64,000 nt of DNA. Source: Lentzea albida. GTDB lineage: Bacteria; Actinomycetota; Actinomycetes; Mycobacteriales; Pseudonocardiaceae. The notes under the pieces are model-generated. The model had not been told where the DNA came from. It saw only the letters and a list, made by a program, of their open reading frames with translations, and did no database searches. The stretch lies in assembly GCF_900111005.1 (NCBI RefSeq), contig NZ_FOFV01000014.1:62001-126000 (forward strand). The letters run 5' to 3'. Below are positions 8,829 to 17,714 of this stretch, one piece after another (positions within the stretch are counted from its first letter, which is position 1; every line of letters starts with the position of its first letter). The position numbers were made by a program, and so were the translations under genes.

Positions 8829-10100
8829 TCAGTTCCTCAGGTCGTGCACGATCAACGACGCCGAGAGCAGCCTGATGTCGGTGGGGTCGGCGGGGTTGTA
8901 GCCGGTGAGCTCGGCGACGCGGCGCAGGCGGTAGTTGAGCGTGTTGCGGTGCAGGTGCAGTTCGTCGGCCGTGCGGTGGCGGTTGTGGTCGCTGTTGATG
9001 AACGTCCGCAGCGTGTGCAGCAGGTCCGGGTGCTCGGACAGCCGGTCCATCACGCGTGCCAGGCGCTTGCGGCCGGGGCCGGGACGGCAGAGCTGGTACT
9101 CCAGCAGCACGTCGTCGAGGACGTACGCGCCGGGGTGCCGGCCGAGGCGCTGGGCGAGCTCGGCGATGTCGGCGGCCTGCCGGGCGGCGGCCGGGACGTC
9201 CTCCCTGCTCTCGGCGGCCGCGATCCCGCCGATCAGGCCGGTGCCGGCGGCGGTGTGCAGGGTGCGGACGAGCTCGGCCGCGCTCTCCAGTTCGTCGTCG
9301 ACGCCGTCTGCGGTGGTCGGCAGGAGCACCGTGCCACCGTCGTGGTCCAACGCCGAGAGGGCGTGCTTCGGCAGTTCGGCTCGTAGGCGGCGCACGAGGC
9401 CATGAGCGGCGAGCCGTGCGTCGGCGCCATCGGCCAACGGCGGCGCCTCGACGCGCACGGCGACCACGACGTGGTGGCCGGACAGCTCCAGCCCGATCCG
9501 TTCGGCGAGGGGCTCGGCCTCCCTGCCGGTCAGCAGGGCGGCGACCAGCGCCCGCCCCGCCTCGCGGCGTTCGGCGTGCAGGGCCTGCTGCTCGGCGAGG
9601 TACGACCCGGCCACCGCGGGCACGGCGACGCTCAGGTACCGCAGCAGCGCCGGCACCGTCGCGAGCAGGTCCGGCACCTCCTCCGGTTCGGCGACGGCGG
9701 CCATCGCCTCCCAGCCGACGGTCGCGGCGACGTGGTAGGTGCTGAGCACGATGTCGAGCGGAACGCCCTGCTGGGCGCGCCGCACGGCCGTGGCGATCTG
9801 CATGTCGAGCTCCTCGGCCGCCGGGGGCCGTTGCTCCCGCAGCGCGCGCAGGAAGACCTGCAGGTGGCGGGTCACCGCCTCGGTGATCTCGCGGTCGACC
9901 AGCTGGTGCGGCAGCTGCCGGTAGGTCGCGGATCTGGCGAAGAACGCCTCCAGCACCTTCTCCGCGATGCGGGGGATCTGGGTCGCGGCACGGTCGTAGA
10001 GCGGTGCGGCGGGGTCCGGGGCGGGGATGTCGACCACCGCCAGAGGCTTGCGCATCCGGCCGCTCGGGGCGATAGCCCGTTCCGGTCTGGTTGTGTGCAC
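8829..10100 (-). CDS. PucR-family transcriptional regulator
   Basis: Predicted 423 residues (408 if the in-frame ATG at 10055 is used; neither start has a clear ribosome-binding site). The central part has the GGDEF-like/CdaR regulatory region. The C-terminus carries the PucR helix-turn-helix with the signature FINSDHNRHRTADELHLHRN followed by TLNYRLRRVAELTG. Family members respond to metabolites and control catabolic genes or their own neighbours. It is divergent from the gene at 10153, with palindromes in the short gap between them, so that gene or PucR itself is the likely target. Confidence 0.88.
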   Translation of the reverse strand: MHTTRPERAIAPSGRMRKPLAVVDIPAPDPAAPLYDRAATQIPRIAEKVLEAFFARSATYRQLPHQLVDREITEAVTRHLQVFLRALREQRPPAAEELDMQIATAVRRAQQGVPLDIVLSTYHVAATVGWEAMAAVAEPEEVPDLLATVPALLRYLSVAVPAVAGSYLAEQQALHAERREAGRALVAALLTGREAEPLAERIGLELSGHHVVVAVRVEAPPLADGADARLAAHGLVRRLRAELPKHALSALDHDGGTVLLPTTADGVDDELESAAELVRTLHTAAGTGLIGGIAAAESREDVPAAARQAADIAELAQRLGRHPGAYVLDDVLLEYQLCRPGPGRKRLARVMDRLSEHPDLLHTLRTFINSDHNRHRTADELHLHRNTLNYRLRRVAELTGYNPADPTDIRLLSASLIVHDLRN

Positions 10101-10122
10101 GAAAGAGGGACCCCGGCGTTGT

Positions 10123-10143
10123 GCACGTGCCTCAAACGTTTGA
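10123..10143. promoter_or_regulatory. Tandem palindromes in divergent gap
   Basis: GCACGTGC (10123-10130) is followed directly by the perfect 12-bp palindrome TCAAACGTTTGA (10132-10143). They sit between the PucR gene and the divergent gene at 10153, a position suited to a PucR operator. Confidence 0.4.
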
Positions 10144-10152
10144 CCCTATCGA

Positions 10153-10518
10153 GTGACGGAAGTCGAGGACGGCTCCTGCGCGCAGCCAGAATCGGACGTT
10201 GTGAGCAGCGTCGAGGAATGCATGAAGTTGTTGCTGCGTCGCGGGTTCAAGCGAAGCGTCGTGCACGACCGGTTCACCTGCACCAACGCCGTGATGTTCA
10301 GACGGGTGTGGCGTGGCACCAACGAGACGGTGCTCGCGCTGTCGGAGACCGAGGCCCTGGCCTACCGCGTGCGGGAGACCGACGCGGACCCCGCGGACCC
10401 GTTCGTCGTGGACCCGGACCTGACGCTGTGGCAGTGCGGCGGCGAGTTCCTGGACGTCGCGGCCCAGCTCCTGGAGTTACCGGCAGCGCCTGGTCACTCG
10501 GCGTTCGAGGGGAAGTAG
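10153..10518 (+). CDS. Small hypothetical protein
   Basis: Predicted 121 residues, no signal peptide or membrane segment. I do not recognise the family. It is acidic, with a central region rich in alternating beta-like residues (FTCTNAVMFRRVWRG, ETVLALSETEALAYRV) and a C-terminal helix, and could be a small alpha/beta domain. GTG start at 10153; GTG at 10201 is an alternative. It is followed 12 bases later by the NYN-domain gene, which has its own -10-like box, so co-transcription is possible but not required. Confidence 0.55.
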   Translation: MTEVEDGSCAQPESDVVSSVEECMKLLLRRGFKRSVVHDRFTCTNAVMFRRVWRGTNETVLALSETEALAYRVRETDADPADPFVVDPDLTLWQCGGEFLDVAAQLLELPAAPGHSAFEGK

Positions 10519-10524
10519 TAATCT
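10519..10524 (+). promoter_or_regulatory. Candidate -10 box (leaderless) for NYN gene
   Basis: TAATCT overlaps the stop region of the previous gene and lies 6 bases before the GTG start at 10531; no ribosome-binding site is present. Confidence 0.4.
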
Positions 10525-10530
10525 CGGCTG

Positions 10531-11373
10531 GTGGGTGAGACCGTCCGGATCGGAGTGTTCTACGACGGCACGTGGTTCGCCTACCTCAGCGATTTCTACG
10601 CCACCGCGCACCCCCGAGGCGCGCGCATCGCCCTCGACGGCCTGCACGACGCGGTGCGCTGGTACGTCCACACCGAGACGGGCCGTCCGCTCGACGAGTG
10701 CGTGGTCGCGGAGGCCCACTACGTGCGCGGCCGCATCGACACGCCCGCCGAGTCGTTCGACCGGGCCCTGGCCGCCGCCGGCATCACGCGCCACGACCTG
10801 CCGCTGCACAACGGCAAGGAGAAGGGCGTCGACGTCCAGCTCGCGCTGGAGGCGTGGGACAGGGCGATGACGGTGCCGCTGCAGTGGGTGGTGCTGCTGA
10901 CCGGCGACTCGGACTTCGCGCCCCTGGCGTCCCGGCTGACGGCGCGGGGCGTGCACGTGATCGTGCCGGTGGTCGACATCAGGACCGTGCAGGCGCCTCC
11001 CGCGTGGACTCCGCGCACCGCCGCGCCGCTGCGTGCCGCCACGCCGTTCACGCCCGGTTTCGACGAGCTGTTCGCGCCCGGCGACCAGGCCGACTACCCG
11101 TTGCGGCGCGCGTTCGTGCGGTCGTCGCAGGCGGTGGCGTCACCGGTGGGGGCGCCGCGCGGTCGTCGCAAGGGCACCGTGGCGAGCTGGAAGACCGGGC
11201 AGGCGCACGGGTTCATCACGGACACGCGCGGCGGGTCGTGGTTCGTCTCGCGCGACGAGCTGCCGTCGGGACTGACGTTGCTGCTCGCGGGCACGCCCGT
11301 GTCGTTCACCGGGTCGCCCGCGCCGATGCCCGGCCGCAAGTACCCGAGGGCGCAGGCCGTCCGGCCCGAATGA
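10531..11373 (+). CDS. NYN-domain RNase fused to cold-shock-like domain
   Basis: Predicted 280 residues. Residues ~1-165 form a NYN (PIN-like) nuclease fold: GVFYDGTWF at the N-terminus with the first acidic residue, KEKGVDVQLALEAWD in the middle, and LLTGDSDFAPLASRL supplying the conserved DSD metal-binding pair. Residues ~212-278 (KGTVASWKTGQAHGFITDTRG, then FVSRDELPSG) look like a cold-shock/OB RNA-binding domain. The combination suggests a metal-dependent RNase guided by an RNA-binding module. GTG start, probably leaderless. The fusion is unusual; a single-domain NYN protein would end near residue 170. Confidence 0.8.
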   Translation: MGETVRIGVFYDGTWFAYLSDFYATAHPRGARIALDGLHDAVRWYVHTETGRPLDECVVAEAHYVRGRIDTPAESFDRALAAAGITRHDLPLHNGKEKGVDVQLALEAWDRAMTVPLQWVVLLTGDSDFAPLASRLTARGVHVIVPVVDIRTVQAPPAWTPRTAAPLRAATPFTPGFDELFAPGDQADYPLRRAFVRSSQAVASPVGAPRGRRKGTVASWKTGQAHGFITDTRGGSWFVSRDELPSGLTLLLAGTPVSFTGSPAPMPGRKYPRAQAVRPE

Positions 11374-11443
11374 CATTTGTCATCCGGACCTCGTGACTGG
11401 GCTTCACTACTGACGAGCGCCCGTTCCGGCCAGGCTTCCGGGC

Positions 11444-12334
11444 ATGGAAACGGTGCTGGAGGTGCGAGGGGCACGGCACAAATACGGTGCCACGCAGGCG
11501 TTGGACGGCGTTGATCTCGACGTCGCCGCGGGGGAGTGCGTGGCGCTGCTCGGGCCGAACGGCGCGGGCAAGACGACGCTGGTGAACCAGGTGATCGGCC
11601 TGCTCCCGGCAGGAGACGGCGAGGTGCGCGTGTGCGGCGGGGACCCGCGCGTCGCGGCGACCCGCCGGCGGCTCGGGGTGGTGCAGCAGGCGCTCGGCTT
11701 CCCGAACACGTTGAAGGTGTCCGAGCTGGTCACGGGAGCCGCGGTGCGCGCGGGCAAGCCCCGTGCGGCGGCCGGGCCGGTGATGGCGGAGCTCGACCTG
11801 ACGGAGCTGGCGGGACGGCGCGCGTCGAAGCTCTCGGGTGGTCAGAAGCAACGGCTGCAGCTCGCGATGGCGCTGGTCGGCGACCCGCGGCTGCTGGTGC
11901 TGGACGAACCGACCGCGGGCCTGGACGTGCCTGCCCGCAGGCGGTTCTGGCAGATCCTCGCGGAGCGGCGCGAGCGCGGCACCGGCGTGCTGCTGACCAC
12001 CCACATCATCGAGGAGTCGTCGGCCGTCGCCGATCGCGTCGTCGTGCTCGACCGCGGCCGCGTGCTCGCCGGGGGCACGCCGGACGAACTGGTGGCGCGG
12101 CTGCCCGACCGCACGGTGATCGCCCGGACAGGGTTGGGCTTGGAACGCCTCCAAGCGCTGCCAGGCGTTGTGTCGCTGCGCACCGACGGCGAGCACGTTC
12201 GCCTGGGCACGCGCGCTCCGGAGGCGTTGCTGCGGGTGCTGCTCGCGGAGGACCCCGGCCTCACCGATCTTCGGGTCGAGGGCGCCGGGCTGGAAGAAGC
12301 GGTGGCGGGTCTGATCGAGAGAGGTGCGGCATGA
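11444..12334 (+). CDS. ABC transporter ATP-binding protein
   Basis: Predicted 296 residues. All ATPase motifs are present: Walker A GPNGAGKTT near residue 41, signature LSGGQKQR, Walker B LLVLDEPTAGLD and the switch histidine in LLTTHII. It belongs to the drug/antibiotic-export (DrrA-like) group, with a C-terminal extension typical of that group. The permease gene overlaps its end (ATGA), and a kinase/regulator pair follows in the same run of genes. This is the layout of actinobacterial exporters controlled by a dedicated two-component system sensing envelope or drug stress. Confidence 0.93.
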   Translation: METVLEVRGARHKYGATQALDGVDLDVAAGECVALLGPNGAGKTTLVNQVIGLLPAGDGEVRVCGGDPRVAATRRRLGVVQQALGFPNTLKVSELVTGAAVRAGKPRAAAGPVMAELDLTELAGRRASKLSGGQKQRLQLAMALVGDPRLLVLDEPTAGLDVPARRRFWQILAERRERGTGVLLTTHIIEESSAVADRVVVLDRGRVLAGGTPDELVARLPDRTVIARTGLGLERLQALPGVVSLRTDGEHVRLGTRAPEALLRVLLAEDPGLTDLRVEGAGLEEAVAGLIERGAA

Positions 12335-13064
12335 GCGCGGGGGTCTTCGGTGTCGAGGTCGCGGACGAGCTGAGGGGTATCGTCCGCGAACCGGCCGCGT
12401 TGTTCTTCTCGATCGTCATGCCGGTGGCGTTCTTCGCGCTGTTCGTGTCGCTGTTCGGGAAGTTCGGCGACGGCGGCCTGTCCGCGGGCACGACGATGAT
12501 CGCCACGTTCGGCGCGTTCGGTGTCATCTCCGTCGTGCTGATGAACCCCGGCCTCGGGGTGGCGTCCGATCGGGAACGCGGTTGGCTGCGCTCCAAGCAG
12601 GTGTCCGCGGTGCCGATCGGCGTGACGCTGGCGGCGAAAGTGGTGGCGTCACTGCCCTACGCGGCCGGGGTGATCATCGCGATGACGGTGACGGCGGCGC
12701 TGACCGGTGCGTTGAACGCGCCCCTGCCCGCGTTGCTGCGGGTGCTCGTCGTGCTGGTGGTGGGCGCGCTGCCGTTCGCGCTGCTGAGCCTCGCGGTCGG
12801 GTTCCAGGTCGGGGCGGGGGCGGGCGCGGCGCTGCTCAACGCGGTCCTCATCCCGACGTCCGTCGTGTCGGGACTGTGGATGCCGCTCGACATCATGCCC
12901 GCGTTCTTCCGCGACGTGGCGGTGTTCCTGCCGAACTTTCACCTGTCCGAACTGGCCCGCGCGCAGCTCGCCGGTGGTCCCGTGCTCACCCACGTGCTCG
13001 TGCTGCTGGGTTTCGCGATCGTGGCCGCGGTGCTCGCGGCCGTGTCGTATCGTCATGCGCGGTC

Positions 13065-13068
<4 letters not shown>
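12331..13068 (+). CDS. ABC-2 type permease
   Basis: Predicted 245 residues with about six membrane segments, characteristic of ABC-2 exporters (DrrB-like). The motif region GLWMPLDIMPAFFRDVAVFLP resembles the conserved C-terminal permease signature. The ATG at 12331 overlaps the ATPase stop codon, and its own stop overlaps the start of the kinase gene, so all are translated in series. It forms the membrane channel for the upstream ATPase. The substrate is unknown; lipids or hydrophobic drugs are usual for the family. Confidence 0.9.
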
Positions 13069-14125
<1,057 letters not shown>

Positions 14126-14129
<4 letters not shown>

Positions 14130-14719
14130 TCAGGGTCGTGCTGGCGGAGGACCAGGCGATGGTGCGCGGCGCGTTCGCCCAGCTGCTCGACCTGCAGCCG
14201 GACGTGACGGTCGTCGCGACCGCGGGCGACGGCGACGAAGCCCTTGCGGCCGTGGCGGAACACCGGCCGGACGTGCTGCTGACCGACATCGAGATGCCTG
14301 GCCGCACGGGGTTGGACGTGGCGCAGGAGCTGCGCGGGCGGACCCGCGTCCTGATCATCACGACGTTCGCCCGCAGCGGGTACCTGCGGCGCGCAATGGA
14401 CGCCGGCGTCGCGGGGTACGTGCTGAAGGACGCGCCGATCGCGGAGCTCGTGTCGGCGTTGCGCCGCGTGCACGCCGGTGAGCGCGTGGTGGCGCCGGAG
14501 CTCGCGATGGCCGCGTGGGACAGCGCGGATCCGTTGACCCCGCGGGAACGCGAGCTGTTGCAGGAGGTCCAGACCGGGGCGAGCAACGCGGACATCGCCG
14601 TGCGGCTGAACCTGGCGGAGGGGACCGTCCGCAACTACCTGTCGACGGCGATGGCGAAGCTGGGGGCGCGCAACCGGTCGGAGGCGGCGAGGACCGCGAA
14701 GGAACGCGGCTGGCTCTAA
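14126..14719 (+). CDS. DesR-like response regulator
   Basis: Predicted 197 residues, GTG start overlapping the kinase stop. The receiver has the acidic pair AED near residue 8, the phosphoacceptor aspartate in VLLTDIEMPG and the lysine in YVLKDA. The LuxR-type helix-turn-helix (LTPRERELLQEVQTGASNAD) is C-terminal. It presumably controls the upstream exporter operon. Its TAA stop overlaps the TAG stop of the convergent alkylation-repair gene by 3 bases within CTAA (14716-14719). Confidence 0.92.
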
Positions 14720-15378
14720 CCCTTGCGCCGCACCATCTCGTTGATCCAGATCGGCGCGAACGGCGACGTGCAGTTCGGCGGCGTCGGGTAGTCCTTGAGG
14801 ACCTCCAGGCGTTCGCCGATCTCCAGCGCGCGGGCCCGCAGCGCCGGGTGCTCGATCCCGATCTGCGCCAGGCAGTGGTTCTGCGCCCACTGCAGGCGTG
14901 GCGGGGCGTCCTTCATGTCCTTCTCGATGACGTCGAGCAGACCGTCGAGGTCGAGGCCCTCCGGCTTCTTCGCCACGCGGTCGATCGTGAGGGCCCAGCC
15001 GGCGCTCGCGACCACCGGGTCCGGGTCGTCGAACCACAGCACGCGCAGGGCCTCGGCGTGCGGGCTCTTCTTCACCACGTAGTTCACGAGCCAGTCGTGC
15101 ACCTTGGGGCGCACGGCCTCGCGCAGCATGGCGTCCAGCTCGTCGTGGGAGAACGCCTTGGGGCGGCAGACCAGCAGCGCCAGCAGCCTGGCCGCGGTGT
15201 CGCCGGTCGCCCACAGTTCGAGCGCCAGGTCCTGCTGGGTCTTGAGGCGCTTCGCGATCGCGCGGAGCTTGCCGAGGTTCACGCCGTGGTCGTCGCCGTG
15301 CTTCTCGTTGACCGCACGTGCTTTCGGGTCGTCCAGTGCCGCCAGTTCGGCCATCAGGCCCGTCACCGTCTCCGCCAC
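14716..15378 (-). CDS. DNA alkylation repair (AlkD-like) protein
   Basis: Predicted 220 residues, GTG start, all-helical HEAT-like repeats of the AlkC/AlkD-type DNA alkylation repair family: repeated helical pairs such as VHDWLVNYVVKKSPHAEAL and PDPVVASAGWALTIDRVAKK. Members that are active remove N3- or N7-alkylated purines without base flipping. I cannot assign the catalytic acid with confidence. The C-terminal sequence NCTSPFAPIWINEMVRRK is well conserved in actinobacterial versions of this family as far as I recall. The end overlaps the convergent response regulator gene. Confidence 0.75.
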   Translation of the reverse strand: MAETVTGLMAELAALDDPKARAVNEKHGDDHGVNLGKLRAIAKRLKTQQDLALELWATGDTAARLLALLVCRPKAFSHDELDAMLREAVRPKVHDWLVNYVVKKSPHAEALRVLWFDDPDPVVASAGWALTIDRVAKKPEGLDLDGLLDVIEKDMKDAPPRLQWAQNHCLAQIGIEHPALRARALEIGERLEVLKDYPTPPNCTSPFAPIWINEMVRRKG

Positions 15379-15471
15379 CGCTCGACCTCCCGTTCGCCAC
15401 CGGTGCCCGACAGCCTACGAGCCCGGAACGCGGGTCGTGCCCCGAGACACGACCCGCGAGCAGAGGGGTGG

Positions 15472-15987
15472 TCAGCCGATGGTGAACTCCTGGGCGCGGT
15501 GGGTGATGCAGGTGTTCTGGTGCAGCTTGGACTTGTTGTCGAAGTTCCTGCCGTCGATCTCGAGGCAGAGGCCGCTGTGACGGGCCCGGAACTTCGTCGT
15601 GCCGGTCGCGGTCGTCTCGACGAGGAACTGCTGGTTCCACTTGGTGGCGCTGCAGGTGTACTGGATGGCGTCCGCGGTCGGGTCCTGGCTCGAGTCCCAG
15701 ATGTCGACGCACTTGCCGCTGTGCGCGACCTTGAGCCGCACGGCGTCGCTGCCGTCGCCGACCTGCTCGAGCGTCCACTGCTGGTGCGACTTCGACGCGT
15801 CGCAGGTGTACTGGACGATCGCGGTCTTGTTGTCGCGGCTGCCGTCGGCGACGTCGAGGCACTTGGCGCTGTGGGAGTTGCGCAGCAGGTCGTAGGTGAT
15901 GGCGGCGGACGAGGTCCCCGCGCCCGCGAACGCCGTCGCGGCGGCGGCCAGCGCGATCGCTGCGCTGATGCGGCGAAGAGAAGTCAT
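15472..15987 (-). CDS. Secreted ricin-type lectin
   Basis: Predicted 171 residues. Signal peptide (MTSLRRISAAIALAAAATAF) with cleavage near SSA-AIT. The mature protein is one beta-trefoil ricin-B lectin domain: three repeats with cysteine pairs (SAKCLDVADGS, GKCVDIWDSS, GLCLEIDGRN) and the QxW-like QQWTL, NQQFLV and AQEFTI. It should bind galactose-containing or related glycans outside the cell. No catalytic module is attached, which is common for small actinobacterial lectins. It is divergent from the BTAD regulator gene, with ~110 bases between. Confidence 0.88.
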   Translation of the reverse strand: MTSLRRISAAIALAAAATAFAGAGTSSAAITYDLLRNSHSAKCLDVADGSRDNKTAIVQYTCDASKSHQQWTLEQVGDGSDAVRLKVAHSGKCVDIWDSSQDPTADAIQYTCSATKWNQQFLVETTATGTTKFRARHSGLCLEIDGRNFDNKSKLHQNTCITHRAQEFTIG

Positions 15988-16099
15988 GGTGTCCTCCGAA
16001 GCTCTGATCGGGTCCCTGCGACCGATCTGTCGCGGCGGAGCTTTCCCACCCGGTGTTCGGCGGGGATTCGGTGATCGTGTGATCGGCAGGTCAGGGGCG

Positions 16100-16894
16100 G
16101 TGGAGTTCGGACTGCTCGGCGACGTCGAGGTCCGCGTGGACGGGCGGGTCGTGGACGTCGGTCACGCCCGGCAGCGGTGCGTGCTCGCGGTGCTGCTGGT
16201 GGAGGTGAACCGGCTGGTGCCGGTCGACGCGCTCGTCGACCGGGTGTGGGGCGAGCACGTGCCGCACCGGGCGCGCAACGCGGCCGCCGGGTACGTGTCA
16301 CGGCTGCGGCAGGCGCTGCCGGGGGTGCGGATCACCGGGCGGCAGGGCGGGTACGTGCTGACCGCCGACCCGATGTCCGTCGACCTGCACCGGTTCCACG
16401 CGTTGCTGGAACGGACGCCGGACGAGGCGGTGCTCGGCGAGGCGCTGCGGCTGTGGCGGGGCGAACCCTTCTCCACTGTGGACACACCGTGGTTCTCGGC
16501 GCTGCGGACGGCGTTGGAGGCGCGGCGGTTCGCGGCCGTGCTCGACCGCAACGACCTGCTGCTCGCACGAGGACGGCACGCGGGGCTGCCGGCCGAGCTG
16601 GAGGCGATGGCGGACGCGTTCCCGCTCGACGAACGGCTGGCCGGGCAGCTGGTGCTGGCGCTGTACCGGTGCGGCCGGCAGGCCGACGCGTTGATGCGCT
16701 ACGACCAGGTCCGCGTGCGGCTGGCCGACGAGCTCGGCGCCGATCCGGGGCCCGAGCTCCGCCTGCTGCACCAGCGGATCCTCACCGCGGACCTGGAACC
16801 GCCCGGCCGGGTGGACACCCTGTGGAGCTCGGTCGAGCGCCTGCGCCGGGACCTCGACGACCTGACCCGGCGGCTCCACCGGCTGACCGGCTGA
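16100..16894 (+). CDS. BTAD-domain (SARP/AfsR-like) regulator
   Basis: Predicted 264 residues. The N-terminal OmpR-type winged helix (EFGLLGDVEVRVDGRVVDVG ... RNAAAGYVSRLRQAL) is followed by the bacterial transcriptional activation domain with its tetratricopeptide-like helices (LVLALYRCGRQADALMRYDQ, LADELGADPGPELRLLHQRI). It is the short SARP form without an ATPase. Such proteins activate secondary-metabolite or morphogenesis genes. The GTG at 16100 is chosen because the protein then begins MEFGLLG as in relatives, with AGGTCAGGGG just upstream; the frame is open further upstream but runs over the lectin gene. A short C-terminal coiled stretch follows the BTAD. Confidence 0.85.
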   Translation: MEFGLLGDVEVRVDGRVVDVGHARQRCVLAVLLVEVNRLVPVDALVDRVWGEHVPHRARNAAAGYVSRLRQALPGVRITGRQGGYVLTADPMSVDLHRFHALLERTPDEAVLGEALRLWRGEPFSTVDTPWFSALRTALEARRFAAVLDRNDLLLARGRHAGLPAELEAMADAFPLDERLAGQLVLALYRCGRQADALMRYDQVRVRLADELGADPGPELRLLHQRILTADLEPPGRVDTLWSSVERLRRDLDDLTRRLHRLTG

Positions 16895-16904
16895 CCGGCT
16901 GACC

Positions 16905-17270
16905 TCAGTCGCTCAGCGCCGCGACCACCGGGCACTGCTCCCGCACGCCGTTCTCGGCGACGTCGAGCAATGCGAGGCGCACCCGCTCCAGGTCGCGCAT
17001 CCGCTGTTCGATCTCGGCGACCTTGCCGGTGACGACGTCGCCCACGTCGGGCTTGGTGGACGCGCTGAGGAGCTGCTCGACCTCGGTCAGCGTGAAGCCG
17101 AGCCGGGCGGCGCGGCGGATGAACCTCAACCGCCGCAACGCCTCCTGGTCGTAGTGGCGGTAGCCGCCGTGGGTGCGGGCGGTGGGCACGACGAGGCCGC
17201 GGCGTTCGTAGAACCGCACGGTGCTGATGCCCACCCCGGCGGCGCGGGCCAGTTCGGATATGCGCACCAC
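16905..17270 (-). CDS. MerR-family regulator
   Basis: Predicted 121 residues. N-terminal MerR winged helix-turn-helix (ISELARAAGVGISTVRFYER, then RRGLVVP and the wing GGYRHYDQEAL) followed by the dimerisation helix. The C-terminus EQCPVVAAL resembles mercury-sensing MerR, but only the last of the three metal cysteines is present (Cys113); the equivalents of MerR Cys82 and Cys117 are absent, so mercury sensing is unlikely. It is encoded 6 bases after a membrane protein gene and behind a classic MerR operator/promoter at 17645-17675. It probably activates this two-gene operon. Confidence 0.85.
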   Translation of the reverse strand: MVRISELARAAGVGISTVRFYERRGLVVPTARTHGGYRHYDQEALRRLRFIRRAARLGFTLTEVEQLLSASTKPDVGDVVTGKVAEIEQRMRDLERVRLALLDVAENGVREQCPVVAALSD

Positions 17271-17276
17271 CGGAAA

Positions 17277-17636
17277 CTACCTCCGCAGCAACGCGCGGAG
17301 CTGGGCCGCGCCCCAGAACAGCTCCAGCACGAGGAACCCGGCCAGCGCGGGCGTGTGGCCCTGCAGCAGCGCCCACGTGAACCAGACGCTGAACAGCGCG
17401 CGGCCGGCCGTGTCCGCGGCGATCAGCAACGGCTGGGGGCGCAGCCAGCGGACGATCGACCACATCACCACGACCGTGCCGAACAGCGTCGCGAACAGGA
17501 GTGTCTGGGACGTGTGGGGTGTGCCGAGCAGGTCGAGTGCGAGTGCGGCGGTCCAGGGCGTGACGAACGAGATGCTCGCCACGAAGTCGTACAGGGCTCC
17601 GGCTCGGCCCCAGCGGGCTACGGGATCTTGCGTCAT
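17277..17636 (-). CDS. Small membrane protein in MerR operon
   Basis: Predicted 119 residues with about four hydrophobic segments and no recognisable catalytic motif. The start ATG at 17636 lies about 9 bases after the likely -10 region, so the mRNA may be almost leaderless; a GTG three codons upstream (17645) falls inside the promoter and is unlikely. The MerR gene follows directly. The product is probably the effector of that regulator's response, for example a small transporter or quinone-linked membrane protein, but I do not recognise the family. Confidence 0.65.
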   Translation of the reverse strand: MTQDPVARWGRAGALYDFVASISFVTPWTAALALDLLGTPHTSQTLLFATLFGTVVVMWSIVRWLRPQPLLIAADTAGRALFSVWFTWALLQGHTPALAGFLVLELFWGAAQLRALLRR

Positions 17637-17644
17637 GCCGGTCA

Positions 17645-17675
17645 CGATGCGCCCTGCACCGTGGTGCAGGGTCAA
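17645..17675 (-). promoter_or_regulatory. MerR-type operator within promoter
   Basis: A perfect 20-bp palindrome, CCCTGCACCGTGGTGCAGGG (17652-17671), lies between a minus-strand TTGACC (-35, 17675-17670) and a weak -10 region about 19 bases further on. A dyad inside an over-long spacer is the MerR arrangement. Confidence 0.75.
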
Positions 17676-17714
17676 GCTACTTTGGCGGTGAGTTCGCTTA
17701 TCCGGGGGAGACGA

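Noticed and set aside
16905-17270. Mercury-resistance regulator.
   Set aside because: Two of three MerR cysteines are missing, and no mercuric reductase or transporter is nearby.
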